A stretch of DNA of 64,000 nt from NCBI GenBank assembly GCA_021234155.1, contig JAJEKV010000015.1:7290822-7354821 (forward strand), given 5' to 3'. Position 1 is the first letter of the stretch; every line of letters begins with the position of its first letter. This stretch comes from Isoetes taiwanensis. Lineage: Eukaryota > Streptophyta > Lycopodiopsida > Isoetales > Isoetaceae. Shown one piece after another: positions 10,321 through 20,553 of this stretch. The notes below the pieces were generated by a model. That model was not told the DNA's origin and ran no database searches. It saw only the letters and a program-made list of their open reading frames with translations. Position numbers and translations under genes: made by a program.

Positions 10321-11266
10321 CTGCATGGAGATTTAATGTTAGTCTTTAGGCGAGAGGCACTAGCAAACTGTATTATTCATTCTAAAGCCTATGATACTAT
10401 GATATTGTCCCTGGAATTAACATACATAATAGATTTTAAATTATTAAAATCATGCAACATATCATGAGAGAACTTAATGTATTGCCAACAATCATCCATT
10501 TATGTATCATAAGAGATTTAATGTAATGCTAATCATGTCCAGTTAGTCCTTAGTCCTTACGACTTAGCAATATGAATCGAGTGAGGACGATCTCACCAAA
10601 AATATTCAACTAGATCACATGGCATATACGTCTGCTGCAGATCACCACAGCCTAGACCAGCCTAGCACATCACCTAGCCAATATACCATACAATAGCCCA
10701 ATTAATACTTCTGCTTCTATCTGTACGAAGCAAGCAATAGCAAGCACACACTAAAATCTAAGAATTAACATGTAACAACCTCCTCTACTAAATCAACCAA
10801 CAATTTGATGGCGGTCCTTGCAGCACCCTAGAATAACAGCAGCTAACAAACTGTATTATTCATTCCGTATTATAAATACTGCTGCGTGGAAAGATTTAAT
10901 GTTAGTCTTTAGGCAACTTGAAGCAAAATAGAGAGGCACTAGCAAACTGTATTATTCATTCTAAAGCCTATGATATTGTCCCTGGAATTAACATACACAG
11001 ACCAGCATATCATGGGAGAACTTAATGTACTGCCAACAATCATCCATTTATGTATCATGAGAGTTTTAATGTAATGCTAATCATGTCCAATTGTCCTTAC
11101 AACTTAGCAATATGAATCCAGTGAGGAGGTTCTCACCAAAAATATTCAACTAGATCACATGGCATATATGCCTGCTGCAGATCACCACAGCTTAGACCAG
11201 CTTAGCACATCACCTAGCCAGTATACCATACCATAGCCCAATTAATTCTTCTATTTCTATCTGAGG
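10321..11266. repeat. Direct duplication of about 400 bp
   Basis: 10321-10735 and 10882-11266 share long blocks, among them GAGGCACTAGCAAACTGTA, TTGTCCCTGGAATTAACATA and GATCACCACAGC. The second copy runs into the 3' end of the coding fragment at 11.2-12.0 kb, so on the minus strand both copies carry the same splice-donor-like GGGCTATxGTATGGTAT. The duplication therefore looks intronic. The 147 bp between the copies show nothing coding. Confidence 0.75.
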
Positions 11267-12286
11267 CTCTATATTGAGATTGATCAGGCTTAGAACTTAA
11301 CACTGTCAAGGTTCCATGCTCATCTTTGAGATCTGAAAGAAATCTGCCTGAAATTAAGGTGTCTGAGGCACTGACTTCTTCTCTAGACACCATTCTCCTT
11401 GCATCAGAGTCTCTGCTAAACCAATTTTCTCCATCAGCACCACCTGCAATAAATATGTTCTTAGAATTTCCTCTGCCAGATCCGCAACCAGAAAATGCCT
11501 GTATATCTGAAGAATCAGAAACGTGGATCCCTTCTCGAACATGAAAAGAAGTCACCCCTTCATTGGACGCTGCATTTTGCAGAATAGACACCATTACTGG
11601 GTTTTGAAGCTGGAGGGCATACGACATCATGCTCTTCTATGGAATAGGCAGTAAAATTTGCAAGAAGAATCATGACAGACACCATCAACGAAGGTGTGCA
11701 TGCAAAAACCTGCTGGAAAAGCCATACAAAGAACGAATGCAGTTCTCTTTGCACGAGGTTTGATAAGCTGTGAAAATCTGTGCCCTTGCATAAGGCATGG
11801 TGCATGTGAAGGGTATGGCTTTGAAGGGTCCTGATCATAAATACCATGGAAGAAAAAGCCTTCTTAATGGAGCAGCTCGCTATCTCTATAACTGTGTCAT
11901 CTTCCATGAGCTTCTTCCTGTGCTTCTGCCTCTTCAAATCTCTCAAAGAAAGTGAAATACCCACAAGATCTGATATATTTTAATTGAAGGCTGTAAAGAA
12001 AGCCACAAGATCTGAGATAAGCTCATGATTTGATCAGAGCTTCTGCCCATATGATTTTCTGAAATGAAGCCATGAATCTGTACATCCTTCTTGATTTCTG
12101 CCTGTATTGGGCTCTTCTGTTTCCCCAAATTCCTGAAAAATGAAGCCTCTTGCCCCGGGTAAGAAACATGCCCCCTAAAGAAGAAACACGTGCATCTGCT
12201 CCAGAATTGCTCCTCTGAAAAAGACCTGGTGCAGAAACCGAAACCAGAGGCCGCATGCTCAAATGAATCTCCATATCCAGCTTCAA
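11214..12286 (-). pseudogene. TPR-family-like protein, N-terminal gene fragment
   Basis: The clearest coding part is 11964-11560: SDLVGISLSLRDLKRQKHRK, then EIASCSIKKAFSSMVFMIR, HSFFVWLFQQVFACTPSLMV and MILLANFTAYSIEEHD. This pattern (AFSSMVF-I-R, FVWLFQQVF--TP-LMV, ILLANFT) recalls a plant family with an N-terminal conserved block and C-terminal TPRs (At1g07280/At2g29670 type); the assignment is from memory. The frame then shifts by one near 11600 into 11630-11214, which is Ser/Gly-rich (GCGSGRGNSKNIFIAGG) as in that family's linker. An upstream exon may lie at 12286-12023 (MKLDMEIHLSMRPLVS), with an acceptor ATATATCAG at about 11970. No TPR exons follow on the minus strand before the window edge. 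Either it is a truncated, frameshifted fragment or the shift is a sequence error. Confidence 0.5.
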
Positions 12287-12630
12287 TCAAGCAAACAAAT
12301 CATCAAAAGAGGCAAAATCAGAAAAGAAAAGCCATACAGACTAAATCTAACTCTGAGAGAAAGGAGCAAAATGGCAACCCAAAGAAGCACAGGTATGACA
12401 ACGAAAGAGAAGAAAGGACCGAAATCATAAGAAAATACCTGACGGTGCCACCGATTACCAGCTGCTGCTCTGCACTGGAGATCTTGCACCTTGCTCTAAC
12501 TTGCCGTTATTACCCGGCCGTTCCCAAGGGCCAAGGTTGGACGCCCCAGATCGACTCCAAGAAGAAAACGTGGCAGGAAAATATGATAAAGGATTGCGGC
12601 GCAGAAAAAATACAAACGCGACAAAAATAG

Positions 12631-13577
12631 AAAATTAGAAACTGAATTATATTATCAAAGAAAAGATAAGATATAATATGGTTTTATAATCTGGTTTTAT
12701 AATGCACAAAATTATCATTAGCATTACTTAGCATTATCCTTTTTTTTATATAGTTCCCTTTGTTGTTTAGGTCCCATGACCAATTTGGTCTCCGTGGACG
12801 TTGTGATATATTGATAAGCATGCAACCAGATCACGTCAATGATAAGTAAATTTGGGCCCAATATAATCAGTGTTCTATATTTCTTTTTTGTTAAGAATTA
12901 TCCACATGTAATATTATTTCTCATTCTTTATACATAGATAAGTTCATCATATGAAGCTTGAAGTTTTATAATTGCATTATAAAACTTCAAACTCAATTCA
13001 ATTATTAACGATTTTCTAAATCCCTAAGTAATATATTTTTTGAGGTGGCTCTTATTGCGTGTTTGCAAAATATCAGAGAAGAAGTTGAACCCTTTTTACA
13101 ATGGAGTCAATCGAGTAACGTAAGTAGCAGATATGATATTGTTTGGTTCTGCACTTCCATTTGTTTTGGAATATGAAGATGCTTTAATGTGCAACAATCG
13201 GGTGCTTGGTGGTGATATTAATTAATTTGTTTTGATGTGTTATTTGTCTAGGCCACATACAATGTACAATAAACAACAATTACAACAAGCATTTCTTTTC
13301 ACAGAGTCAACTCTAAGAATTATATATTTGAACTGGTGACTATATTATTATTCATCATCTTATCATATCAACCATTGCATTTCTTCTTCATGTATCTGCA
13401 TTCCGTGTATTGCAAAAGTAACACTTGGTTTCAGAATTGTAAGAAAGGAGATTTGAGTAATTTGCATATATTTGGAAGGGCTCTTTGATAGTGATCTTCT
13501 AAACGTAAAAGACTATGCAAACATCACATTGAGTCATAGAAGGGCAACCCTCCATGTGCAACACAATCCCCCCTCCC
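12631..13577. other. AT-rich intergenic, no gene
   Basis: Long A/T runs and short repeats (GGTTTTATAATCTGGTTTTATAAT). No frame longer than background, no tRNA and no clear transposon ends. Confidence 0.45.
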
Positions 13578-14500
13578 CTTTTTTGTTGAAGGACGTCAGA
13601 CTTTATTTAATCAAAGAATCAAATACAAGATAAGTTCAAAGACAGGAATAAAATCTCAGCAGATAAGCAGAGACCCACCGAGTGAAGCCACCTGCCTAAG
13701 CATAAGAGCATACATCCAAATACTCCTCAAAGATCAATCGCCTCTTACAAGGAGCAAGTGAAGAACGTTGGTACGACTTAGCAATGTGACCTTGAGCTTC
13801 GGTTATCTGCCACATCCAAACCTTTAAAGATTACCAGTCTTCCTCTTTTCCAAATAGTCCAAAGCAACCACCCTGCTGGGTAAAAGCATGCTACGGTGTA
13901 CCACGTTTGGAACCCTCAAAAGTACCTACATTGGGTACTTTTAAATCTGGTACTTTTATAGTTTTCTTTCCATCAAAATCAATTGAAAATTTTTGAATTG
14001 AAGGTCAATAACATGTCAATCTATAGTATCAAAGGATAACTATACCATTAGAGACTAAAACGAATGAACCAACTCTCAAACTTATTGTTTATTGAGATAT
14101 TTGTGCGAGTTCCTAGTACCCAGTACTGGATACTTTTCTGGGTAGTTTTGCACTCCCCCTAGCATGCTTTCACCCTGCTGCAAGATGAAAAGCCTGGCGT
14201 CGTAACTCCGTCCAAGTACTTGGGTAAATTGCCAAAAGAACTTGTTGACTTGTTAAGGAAGCTTGAAAAAGAGAGAACAACCAATCCCATACCTTTCTGA
14301 GGTGATCACACATCAAAAATGCAGTGTTCAATGGTCTCGGATTCACGCTTGTATATTGGATACCGATCTGATATTCTAGGGTTAAACTTGTGGACATGCA
14401 CGTTAATCCGAAGACATCGATGAAGAATATGCCACCAAAGAATATGTAATTGCGAATATAGTGCCTTTACCACCTGAGGAAACAGAAGATATGGCAACTA
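13578..14500 (-). mobile_element. LINE relic: ORF2 C-terminal zinc region and 3' end
   Basis: On the minus strand, about 14500-14306 reads LHILWWHILHRCLRINVHVH, KFNPRISDRYPIYKRE and ETIEHCIFDV. This is the zf-RVT region found near the C terminus of plant LINE ORF2 (W-hydrophobic-H-R-P/R, C-x2-C, ETIEH). One cysteine of the C-x2-C pair is now tyrosine (YPIYKRE; the sister copy has CPVCKRE). The coding trace continues in other frames to about 13800. The element ends with AATAAAGTCTGACGTCC and an A run (T run on + at about 13580). A homologous copy lies inverted at 18.05-18.69 kb. It is 5' truncated and dead, and split by the MITE at 13879-14170. Confidence 0.75.
13879..14170. mobile_element. 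MITE inserted in LINE relic (292 bp)
   Basis: Bounded by a perfect 10-bp direct repeat CACCCTGCTG (13869-13878 and 14171-14180). The ends are inverted: AAAGCATGCTA near the left end and TAGCATGCTTT at the right end. Comparison with the uninterrupted LINE copy at 18.4 kb confirms that the sequence is absent there. GTAC-rich subterminal blocks (AGTACCTACATTGGGTAC and AGTACCCAGTACTGG) add partial symmetry. No ORF is present. A 10-bp duplication fits a Mutator-type MITE. Confidence 0.8.
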
Positions 14501-15217
14501 TACATTTTTAGGTAGTAAATAGGGCGAGGACTAGTGAAGTATGGCTCTAAAAGGTTGGTTTGTGACCATGCATTTTAAGTATGTGAGTGGATAAGATGAT
14601 CATGAAGTTGCACCTAGATACCCCTTCTTTCCAAAATAGATTAATCCTCATATGTTGGCTCCTCTACCTGCGCCGCAACACATGATTCCTTTTTTTTCTA
14701 GGGATGTGGACCAAAAATATGTTTTTATTTATTATTCGTTTGTGGCTTCGCCTTTGGCATTTTTACTTGCAATTATTGATTTGTTTTCCATTTTGAGAAC
14801 TTTATCATACATTTCATCAATCTACCCTCCATTCGAATGACTTTTTGCGTTTTAGGATACATTCTGGGGAGTCATCCTCACCTCCCCCTAATGGCATCAA
14901 CAAGGATTTCTCCATGCTAACTTCTCCGACGAATGCATCTAAAAAGCCATTCTGTTATAACCTCGAGTTGTCTCTCCAATGTGCATATAAAAAGAATGCA
15001 CTGCAATAAACGAGATGAATGCATTTTCAACCTTTGTGGTTGCTGCAAATAGTATGCCTGGTTGTATCCTCCATTTTGATGGAGAATTTAATTATCGAGC
15101 CCTATTTATTCTTAACTATGCAATTCCACCTTCAGTGCTTATTGTAAATGGTTGACTTGTGTCATTGAAACACATATGGACCTTGAATTATTTAGTGCAA
15201 ATCAAGTGAATGCACTT
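14501..15217. other. Intergenic, no gene recognised
   Basis: AT-rich DNA with only short chance frames. It lies between the LINE relic and the histone-H3-bearing chimera; no transposon ends were recognised. Confidence 0.4.
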
Positions 15218-16440
15218 TCAATGCCTTAAATGGAGTGTTAATGGGATGGATCTTGAAGATGGCACTTTGAATTGTTTCTGAAAGTACAAATAAAATGTAT
15301 GGACTTCGAATGTAAGTGCAAACAATTGGAACCGCAGGTCAGTCTTGAATTCCTGGGCTATTTCACGGACCAAACGCTGAAAGGAGAGCTTCCGTAACAG
15401 GAGCTCTGTGGACTTTTGGTACTTATAGATTTCCCGTAAGGCCACTGTGCCCGATTTGAACCGATGCGGTTTCCTTGGGGCCACTGCCCTCTGGGTCTGC
15501 GTCGACTTCTTGGGCAAGGTCTTGCCCCCTGATACTGGGTGAGGCCGGGCTGCATCCACACGTTCTTGCTGGCGGCCAGAGCTCGTGGCCTTCCCGATAC
15601 TCCCAACAGCCTTGAGCTTTTCCTTGTATTGGCTCCCCGACTTATGGGCAGTGGACTTCCGTCGTCTCTTAATGGTAGGCTTTTCCGTCTGGTCAGGGCC
15701 GGGCTGGGTCTCTTGCTCTGTGTTGGGCTGCTGTTGTTGCTGCTGGTCCTGGTTCTACTTGGCAAGCTCCTCCGCTTGCCGTTGTTGCTCGGCTCTCTCG
15801 GCCTTTTCGCGTGTGACACGGGCGGCAGCCATGCTCTCCTCCACTTCAGCGAAGCATCGGGCCATGATCCTTCGAAGCAGTTTGGCGATAATGGTCCGGC
15901 CCGGGCTTGCATGTCCAACTGAATCATTATCAAATAATCTGTAGTAATGTAAGATGGGACCTCACCCCAAGTGAAACTCTAGGTGGCCTGATCATACTCA
16001 TAAGGGGAAAGTTCAAAGGGATTGCCATTTATAATAGCTCTCCCATCACCTAGGTAAATATACTCGAGCCCCTGAGCTTTTGGGTCTCCCCTCTCCATCT
16101 CCCGGGCGGGTATCATCCAGGCGGGCTAGCTCCCTGATTCTGGCAGCCTCCCTCCGGATGGCTTCCTCCTCAGGGACCTCCACGCACGAGGGCGGATAAA
16201 ACTTAACCAGCATCATAACTTGGTCAGGTTGTTCGACCATAGTGTAAGGCTGCTGAAGAAGGTTAAGCTTTATCAAAAAGCGCTCAGAGAGGTGGAAGAT
16301 AGGGTAGGGAATCCTATATCCGGCGACGAAACTTTGCACTAGCTCAGTCAAAAGTAGCTCGACTCGATTCGGGTCAGTAGCAAGGTGCTCTCCGAGTTGG
16401 GCAAATATTTGAAGCACACTAAAGTTGCTAGGGTACCTTT
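15218..16440 (-). pseudogene. Chimeric decayed ORF ending in a histone H3 fragment
   Basis: Read on minus, 16417-16046 encodes an unrecognised domain (FAQLGEHLATDPNRVELLL, GYRIPYPIFHLSERFLIKL, YTMVEQPDQVMML) ending in an acidic/basic stretch. After a frame change come EYIYLGDGRAIINGNPFELS, an in-frame TAG, WGEVPSYITTDYLIMIQLDM, another shift, and a coiled-coil-like EEVESMAAARVTREKAERAE-type helix. A further TAG lies at 15755-15757. Then a basic Gln-rich tail leads into histone H3: [51 protein letters not shown] (about H3 residues 38-85). The similarity stops there and noise runs to TGA at 15218. The rest of the histone fold (alpha2-alpha3) is missing, so it could not form a normal nucleosome. 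It lies just 3' of a minus-strand LTR, as if inside a retroelement. Confidence 0.7.
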
Positions 16441-16767
16441 AGTGCGTTCCATATTCATGGGTGCTTAGGTGAAAGAGAGGTGTGAAAGGAGGCGCTGGTG
16501 TAGGGCACTAGTAGCGGCAAGGCGCTTAGAGCTTCAACTCCGGTGGCTATGGCGGACGGACAAGGCGAGGCGCTCCGCAGAAGAAAAGTAAAAGAATATA
16601 ACTGTCACTTTTTTCTAATTAAAGATTCAAAAAAAATTTTGAAACTTGATTTTTTTTTTATACGGCGGTGACGGAATATGCGTTTTATACGCCCGGGCGC
16701 CACTGTGATTATACGCACTCCAATTAAAATTTTGAGACGCTCCGACTAGAGCGGCGCCTGAGTAGGG

Positions 16768-18045
16768 TTTGATAACGACGTCCCTAAGGTAATTGGACCA
16801 TGCCCGACACGTTGGAGCAAAAATCTCGTCCATCCGAGCTACTTAGAGAAAGTTATGGCGCTTGCAAAACACGAACCTCTGGCTCCACCATGGAAGTAGA
16901 CGAAAGTATAACATGGCGTTGGCTGGCATAAGAGAATGGCTATGGTAGTCCACTCCATCCGCCCCTCCTGTGCACACTTTGCAGATAGGATGAATCATGC
17001 TATGACGTGCTTGTAGCCCTCCGGATAGACAATCCCAAGGAATCACCCTATGGGACTACTCCGGGTTACATCTCCCTGGTCCGATGAGGCAGGTCATAGA
17101 AGCTTCTCCTCCCGGATCACAACGGTTTCCTGGGTGTGTTAGAGGATACCTACCACACCTTCAGCACCCGTATCCGTACCCGACTTACCTCTCTAAATCT
17201 ACACAAAGTCGAGGACGTCTATAACGGTCATATCGAACGACCCAGGAGGTGTCAGACCCATACTCGGCCCACACACAGTGACCGACTATAGGCCTAGCAC
17301 ACTGTAGGAGCCCCAGTAGCCACGCTCAGCAAGGCTCCACCCCCGATTCCCCAGTTGTGTCCGTTGTTTGGTGTTGAACCACATCATAGCATCCTCAGCC
17401 AGATTGGCTCTTGTGCACATGCCGCATATATTGGGTATTAAGGGGTCTAGCTAGGAAACATCTCTAGTTCTAAGAGGCTTTCAGGTCTCTACCCTTCCCT
17501 TAATCCCAATACACGGAGGGAGCAGAAAGCAAGAATATAAACACCATCTAAGTATCCATCATCATCCAAAACAACATACGGAAGAGAATTTAACCATTCC
17601 ATCTAGTCAAAGAAGTGTTAGCGGAGATAGAAGCTATCTAGGGACTAACCAGTCTCTTGGCTGGAGCCATTATCACGGTAGGTCTCCATACTTTGGGTCT
17701 GTTGGCAAGAACTGGCAAAAACTGGGAGCTATTCCTCCTTTTATCTTCCCAATTCGAATTTGGGGCAAAATGGGGATAGGACCCCTATTTCTCCATCCAA
17801 ATTATCAAGTCCCACTTGGCCAATCGAGTTAGGCCAGGTGGCACTCCCTATTGGTGACATTTAACTAATTATACCTTAATTAGTATAATTAGGTTAATTA
17901 TCCCCTAATTTTATTAGCATAGCTAATAAAATCCATTTTAAATAAATCTAAGTTATCCCCTATTGACCCTTAAGGGTTTAATTAAATACTGGTGACGTGT
18001 CATGGTATGCATATGTATACCGTAGAAATACCTGGAACGTCACAC
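16768..18045 (-). mobile_element. LTR of the gypsy family, minus copy (solo or 5' LTR)
   Basis: On minus it begins TGTGACGTTCC (right end GGAACGTCACA on +) and ends near GGGACGTC at about 16770, matching the TGTGACG..ACGTCACA ends of the complete element at 33.9-47.2 kb. Shared internal blocks include CCCCTCCTGTGCACACTTTGC, GACTACTCCGGGTT and CTCTACCCTTCCCTTAAT. It is about 1.28 kb, shorter than the 1.68-kb LTRs of the full element. No second LTR in the same orientation is visible to the left, but coding relics (15.2-16.4 kb) follow it on the minus strand, so it may be the 5' LTR of a decayed element. Confidence 0.65.
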
Positions 18046-18049
18046 CTAT

Positions 18050-18690
18050 GTATAAGTTATTGCTTGATACTGATATTCTTCCTCCTCCTAATAAGTGGCC
18101 CCTTCAACTCCTTCCTCTTCAATAGTAGCAGATGTGGTCTTGGGCATGGAATAAGCTACTTCATCCTAAAGTGGCAGTTCTTTGGTGGCAGATTCTTCAT
18201 AGATGTCTTCGAGTTAACGAGCTTGTCTACAAGTTTAACCCTAGAGTATCAGATCAGTGTCCAGTATGCAAGCGTGAATGAGACCATTGAGCATTACCAT
18301 TTTATGTGTGACCACCTCGGATTGGTTGTTCTCTCTTTTTCAAGTTTCATTAACATTAACAAGTGCTCTTGGCAATTTACCCAAGTGCTTGGACAGAGTT
18401 TCAAAGCCATGCTTTTCTTCTTGCAGCAAGGTGTTTGCTTTGGACTATCTGAAAAAGACGAAGACTGATAATCTTTAAAGGTTTGGATGTGGCAGATAAT
18501 CATGTTCTCCAAGAAACTCAAGATCACATCTGCTAAGTTGTACCATTGTTCTACACTTGCCCCTCATAAGAGGTGATTGATCTTTGAGGAGTGATGTGCG
18601 CTCAGATGCTTATTCCTGTCCTTGCACTTATACTTGTATTTGATTCTTTGATTAAATAAAGTCTGATGTCCTTCAACCAAAAAAAATCTG
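18050..18690 (+). mobile_element. LINE relic, ORF2 zinc region and poly(A) end
   Basis: On + it reads WAWNKLLHPKVAVLWWQILH, RCLRVNELVYKFNPRVSDQC, PVCKRE, then a stop and frame changes. It ends in TTGATTAAATAAAGTCTGATG with an A8 run at about 18681-18688. It is the inverted homologue of the minus relic at 13.6-14.5 kb and keeps the C-x2-C pair lost there. It starts abruptly at the LTR end. The AATAAA-like signal and A tail mark a 5'-truncated LINE insertion. Confidence 0.75.
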
Positions 18691-19732
18691 CATTAGCGTA
18701 ATGGCTGTAGAACACGATGCGTTTAAGCATTTTACATCAAAATGACTACTATAATATCTGTAGCTATAAATAAGAATTGTTAATTTGTGCCTATATAGTG
18801 GAATACTTGTGTACTTGTCTCTTCTGAATTTTATGATTTTACTAGCATTTGTGGAAGTGAGAGAGACCAAAAACATGGTGTTACCTGGCTTATTGTACAT
18901 ATTTTGAGACAACATATTTAGGCCTATTCACTTGGCATTTTATGCATAAAGCAAAAGACTATGCCATGGAGCAGGAGTTCTTTCTCATTCCTTGCTTTTA
19001 TGAATTTATCAGTATCTTTTAGAGCTTGGTTTATACTAACAGTTAGAAATGATATTCTGCTTTTATGCAACAACATATGATGTTTTACTAGGCAATAAGT
19101 ACACTATTCTACACTTATGGTTGCATTTACACATTGATGGTGAGAGCATTCTCTTCAACTTATCTACTACAGCTTGTCATATGTTAACATTTAGTGAACA
19201 ATGTTTAAATTGTCCATGCCTCATTTTAAGATAATAGACTAGTGCATGTAATGATGCACATCCAACATTCAGGAGAGGCTAGTTATTTTCGCATGTTTTT
19301 TTGACAAATACATTTGTAATGGAATAGGACAAATCCATGTTTGGAAAATATGGTTAATGGAGGTTTGATAAGCGGAGCTTCACTGAAAAACCACCGACAA
19401 GAAATTTGACGATGCCACCTGCTAGTATACCATAAAGTGTGGCATGTGAAAGATTGCGCTTAAACTGTCCTTGTCCTGATGCAAGTTTGCATCTACATTT
19501 GTGTACTAGCGTATATTCTTATTTATTGGGGACATTTGTAGATTATAAGAAGTCTACATAGAAACTTCTGGTAGTTACACTCTGGTAGTCATTATAGTTT
19601 TTATGCATTGATTAGACCATCAAGCTTCTTTCAATAAGAAAGACAAAATCCAAAAATTGGAGAGGCATTTGGTGGCAATGTTAAAGTAAATGATTGTAAT
19701 TTAATAATTCGATTGTGATGCTCGTAAGGATG
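18691..19732. other. Intergenic, no gene recognised
   Basis: AT-rich, with only short frames (at most 80 codons) showing no family resemblance and no repeat structure that I could define. Confidence 0.4.
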
Positions 19733-20205
19733 ATTCTCATGAGGACTCGCATCATGCATGCAAACTGCCATAGGTACTCTTTCATTCATTCATCTCAGCA
19801 GGTGTTATAAATTGGTTGAGATTGGGTAGCCGCACGTCGCAGGCTACCACAAAACTAATTATAAATTATTACAATTATGTAGCTAAGAACAACTCCTCGA
19901 TGGAGTTGTTAAAATGACAAAGTATGATGAGATGTTGGATGATGTTCCTACTGAAGGCTTATCATCGGGATTAAAAAACCTCGCCTTTCGAGGAAAAACC
20001 CTAGTAATAAGCCCTCAGCAAGGGGCTTGGACAATCTTCAGGCTACTGCAGCGGTCTCCAAAAAATATGAATATCGACGAAGCCAAAAAGCGCATGCTAC
20101 TTGAATCTTTGCACAACATAAATATTAAAACATATATATGAGAAAAACCTCCAAAATATAAAGGGCTGGTCACGCGTGCCAAGCGAAACAATAAACATAA
20201 CATAA

Positions 20206-20211
<6 letters not shown>

Positions 20212-20257
<46 letters not shown>
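20212..20257. repeat. (GA)n microsatellite
   Basis: A run of about 45 bp lying directly at the 3' side of the minus-strand SINE. Read on minus, the SINE ends in (CT)n. Confidence 0.95.
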
Positions 20258-20260
<3 letters not shown>

Positions 20261-20467
20261 TAGTTTTAATGTCACGCCACTAGGCAGCATCCAACTGGAC
20301 ATGTGACCACACGCCACACTACATTGCTCGGTTGGGCCCTGCCCCCAACCACCTTACATTGCGTCTGTTGGGATTTGACCCCCAACAGTACCGAGTGCGA
20401 TTCTGGATGGCCTCGAACTCGAGACCACATTGCTAAGGAACTAGTGTGTTACCACTAGACCAAACGC

Positions 20468-20469
<2 letters not shown>
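20258..20469 (-). mobile_element. tRNA-derived SINE with CT tail
   Basis: On minus it starts GGGCGTTTGGTCTAGTGG and TAACACACTAG (box A/D-arm type). About 35 bp later comes GGTCTCGAGTTCGAGGCC (box B/T-arm type, 20409-20426), the spacing of a tRNA. An unrelated body of about 130 bp follows, ending ATTAAAACTACTA before the (CT)n tail at 20257-20212. The promoter would be transcribed by RNA polymerase III; mobility would depend on a LINE. It is flanked on both sides by (GA)n tracts. No other copy was recognised in the window. Confidence 0.8.

Positions 20470-20470
<1 letters not shown>

Positions 20471-20501
<31 letters not shown>
20471..20501. repeat. (GA)n between SINE and LINE
   Basis: About 31 bp of GA repeat directly abutting the 5' end of the minus-strand SINE and the 3' tail of the minus-strand LINE, which ends in (CATTT)n-like repeats (AAATGAAATGAAATG on +). 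Confidence 0.95.
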
Positions 20502-20503
<2 letters not shown>

Positions 20504-20553
20504 GAAATGAAATGAAATGTGTATTATTACGCCTACTAAGACCATCAGGTCTA

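Noticed and set aside
15539-15944. Leu-rich + strand ORFs of 119-127 codons
   Set aside because: They are antisense of the H3-bearing chimera; the Leu runs come from CAG-rich codons on the other strand.
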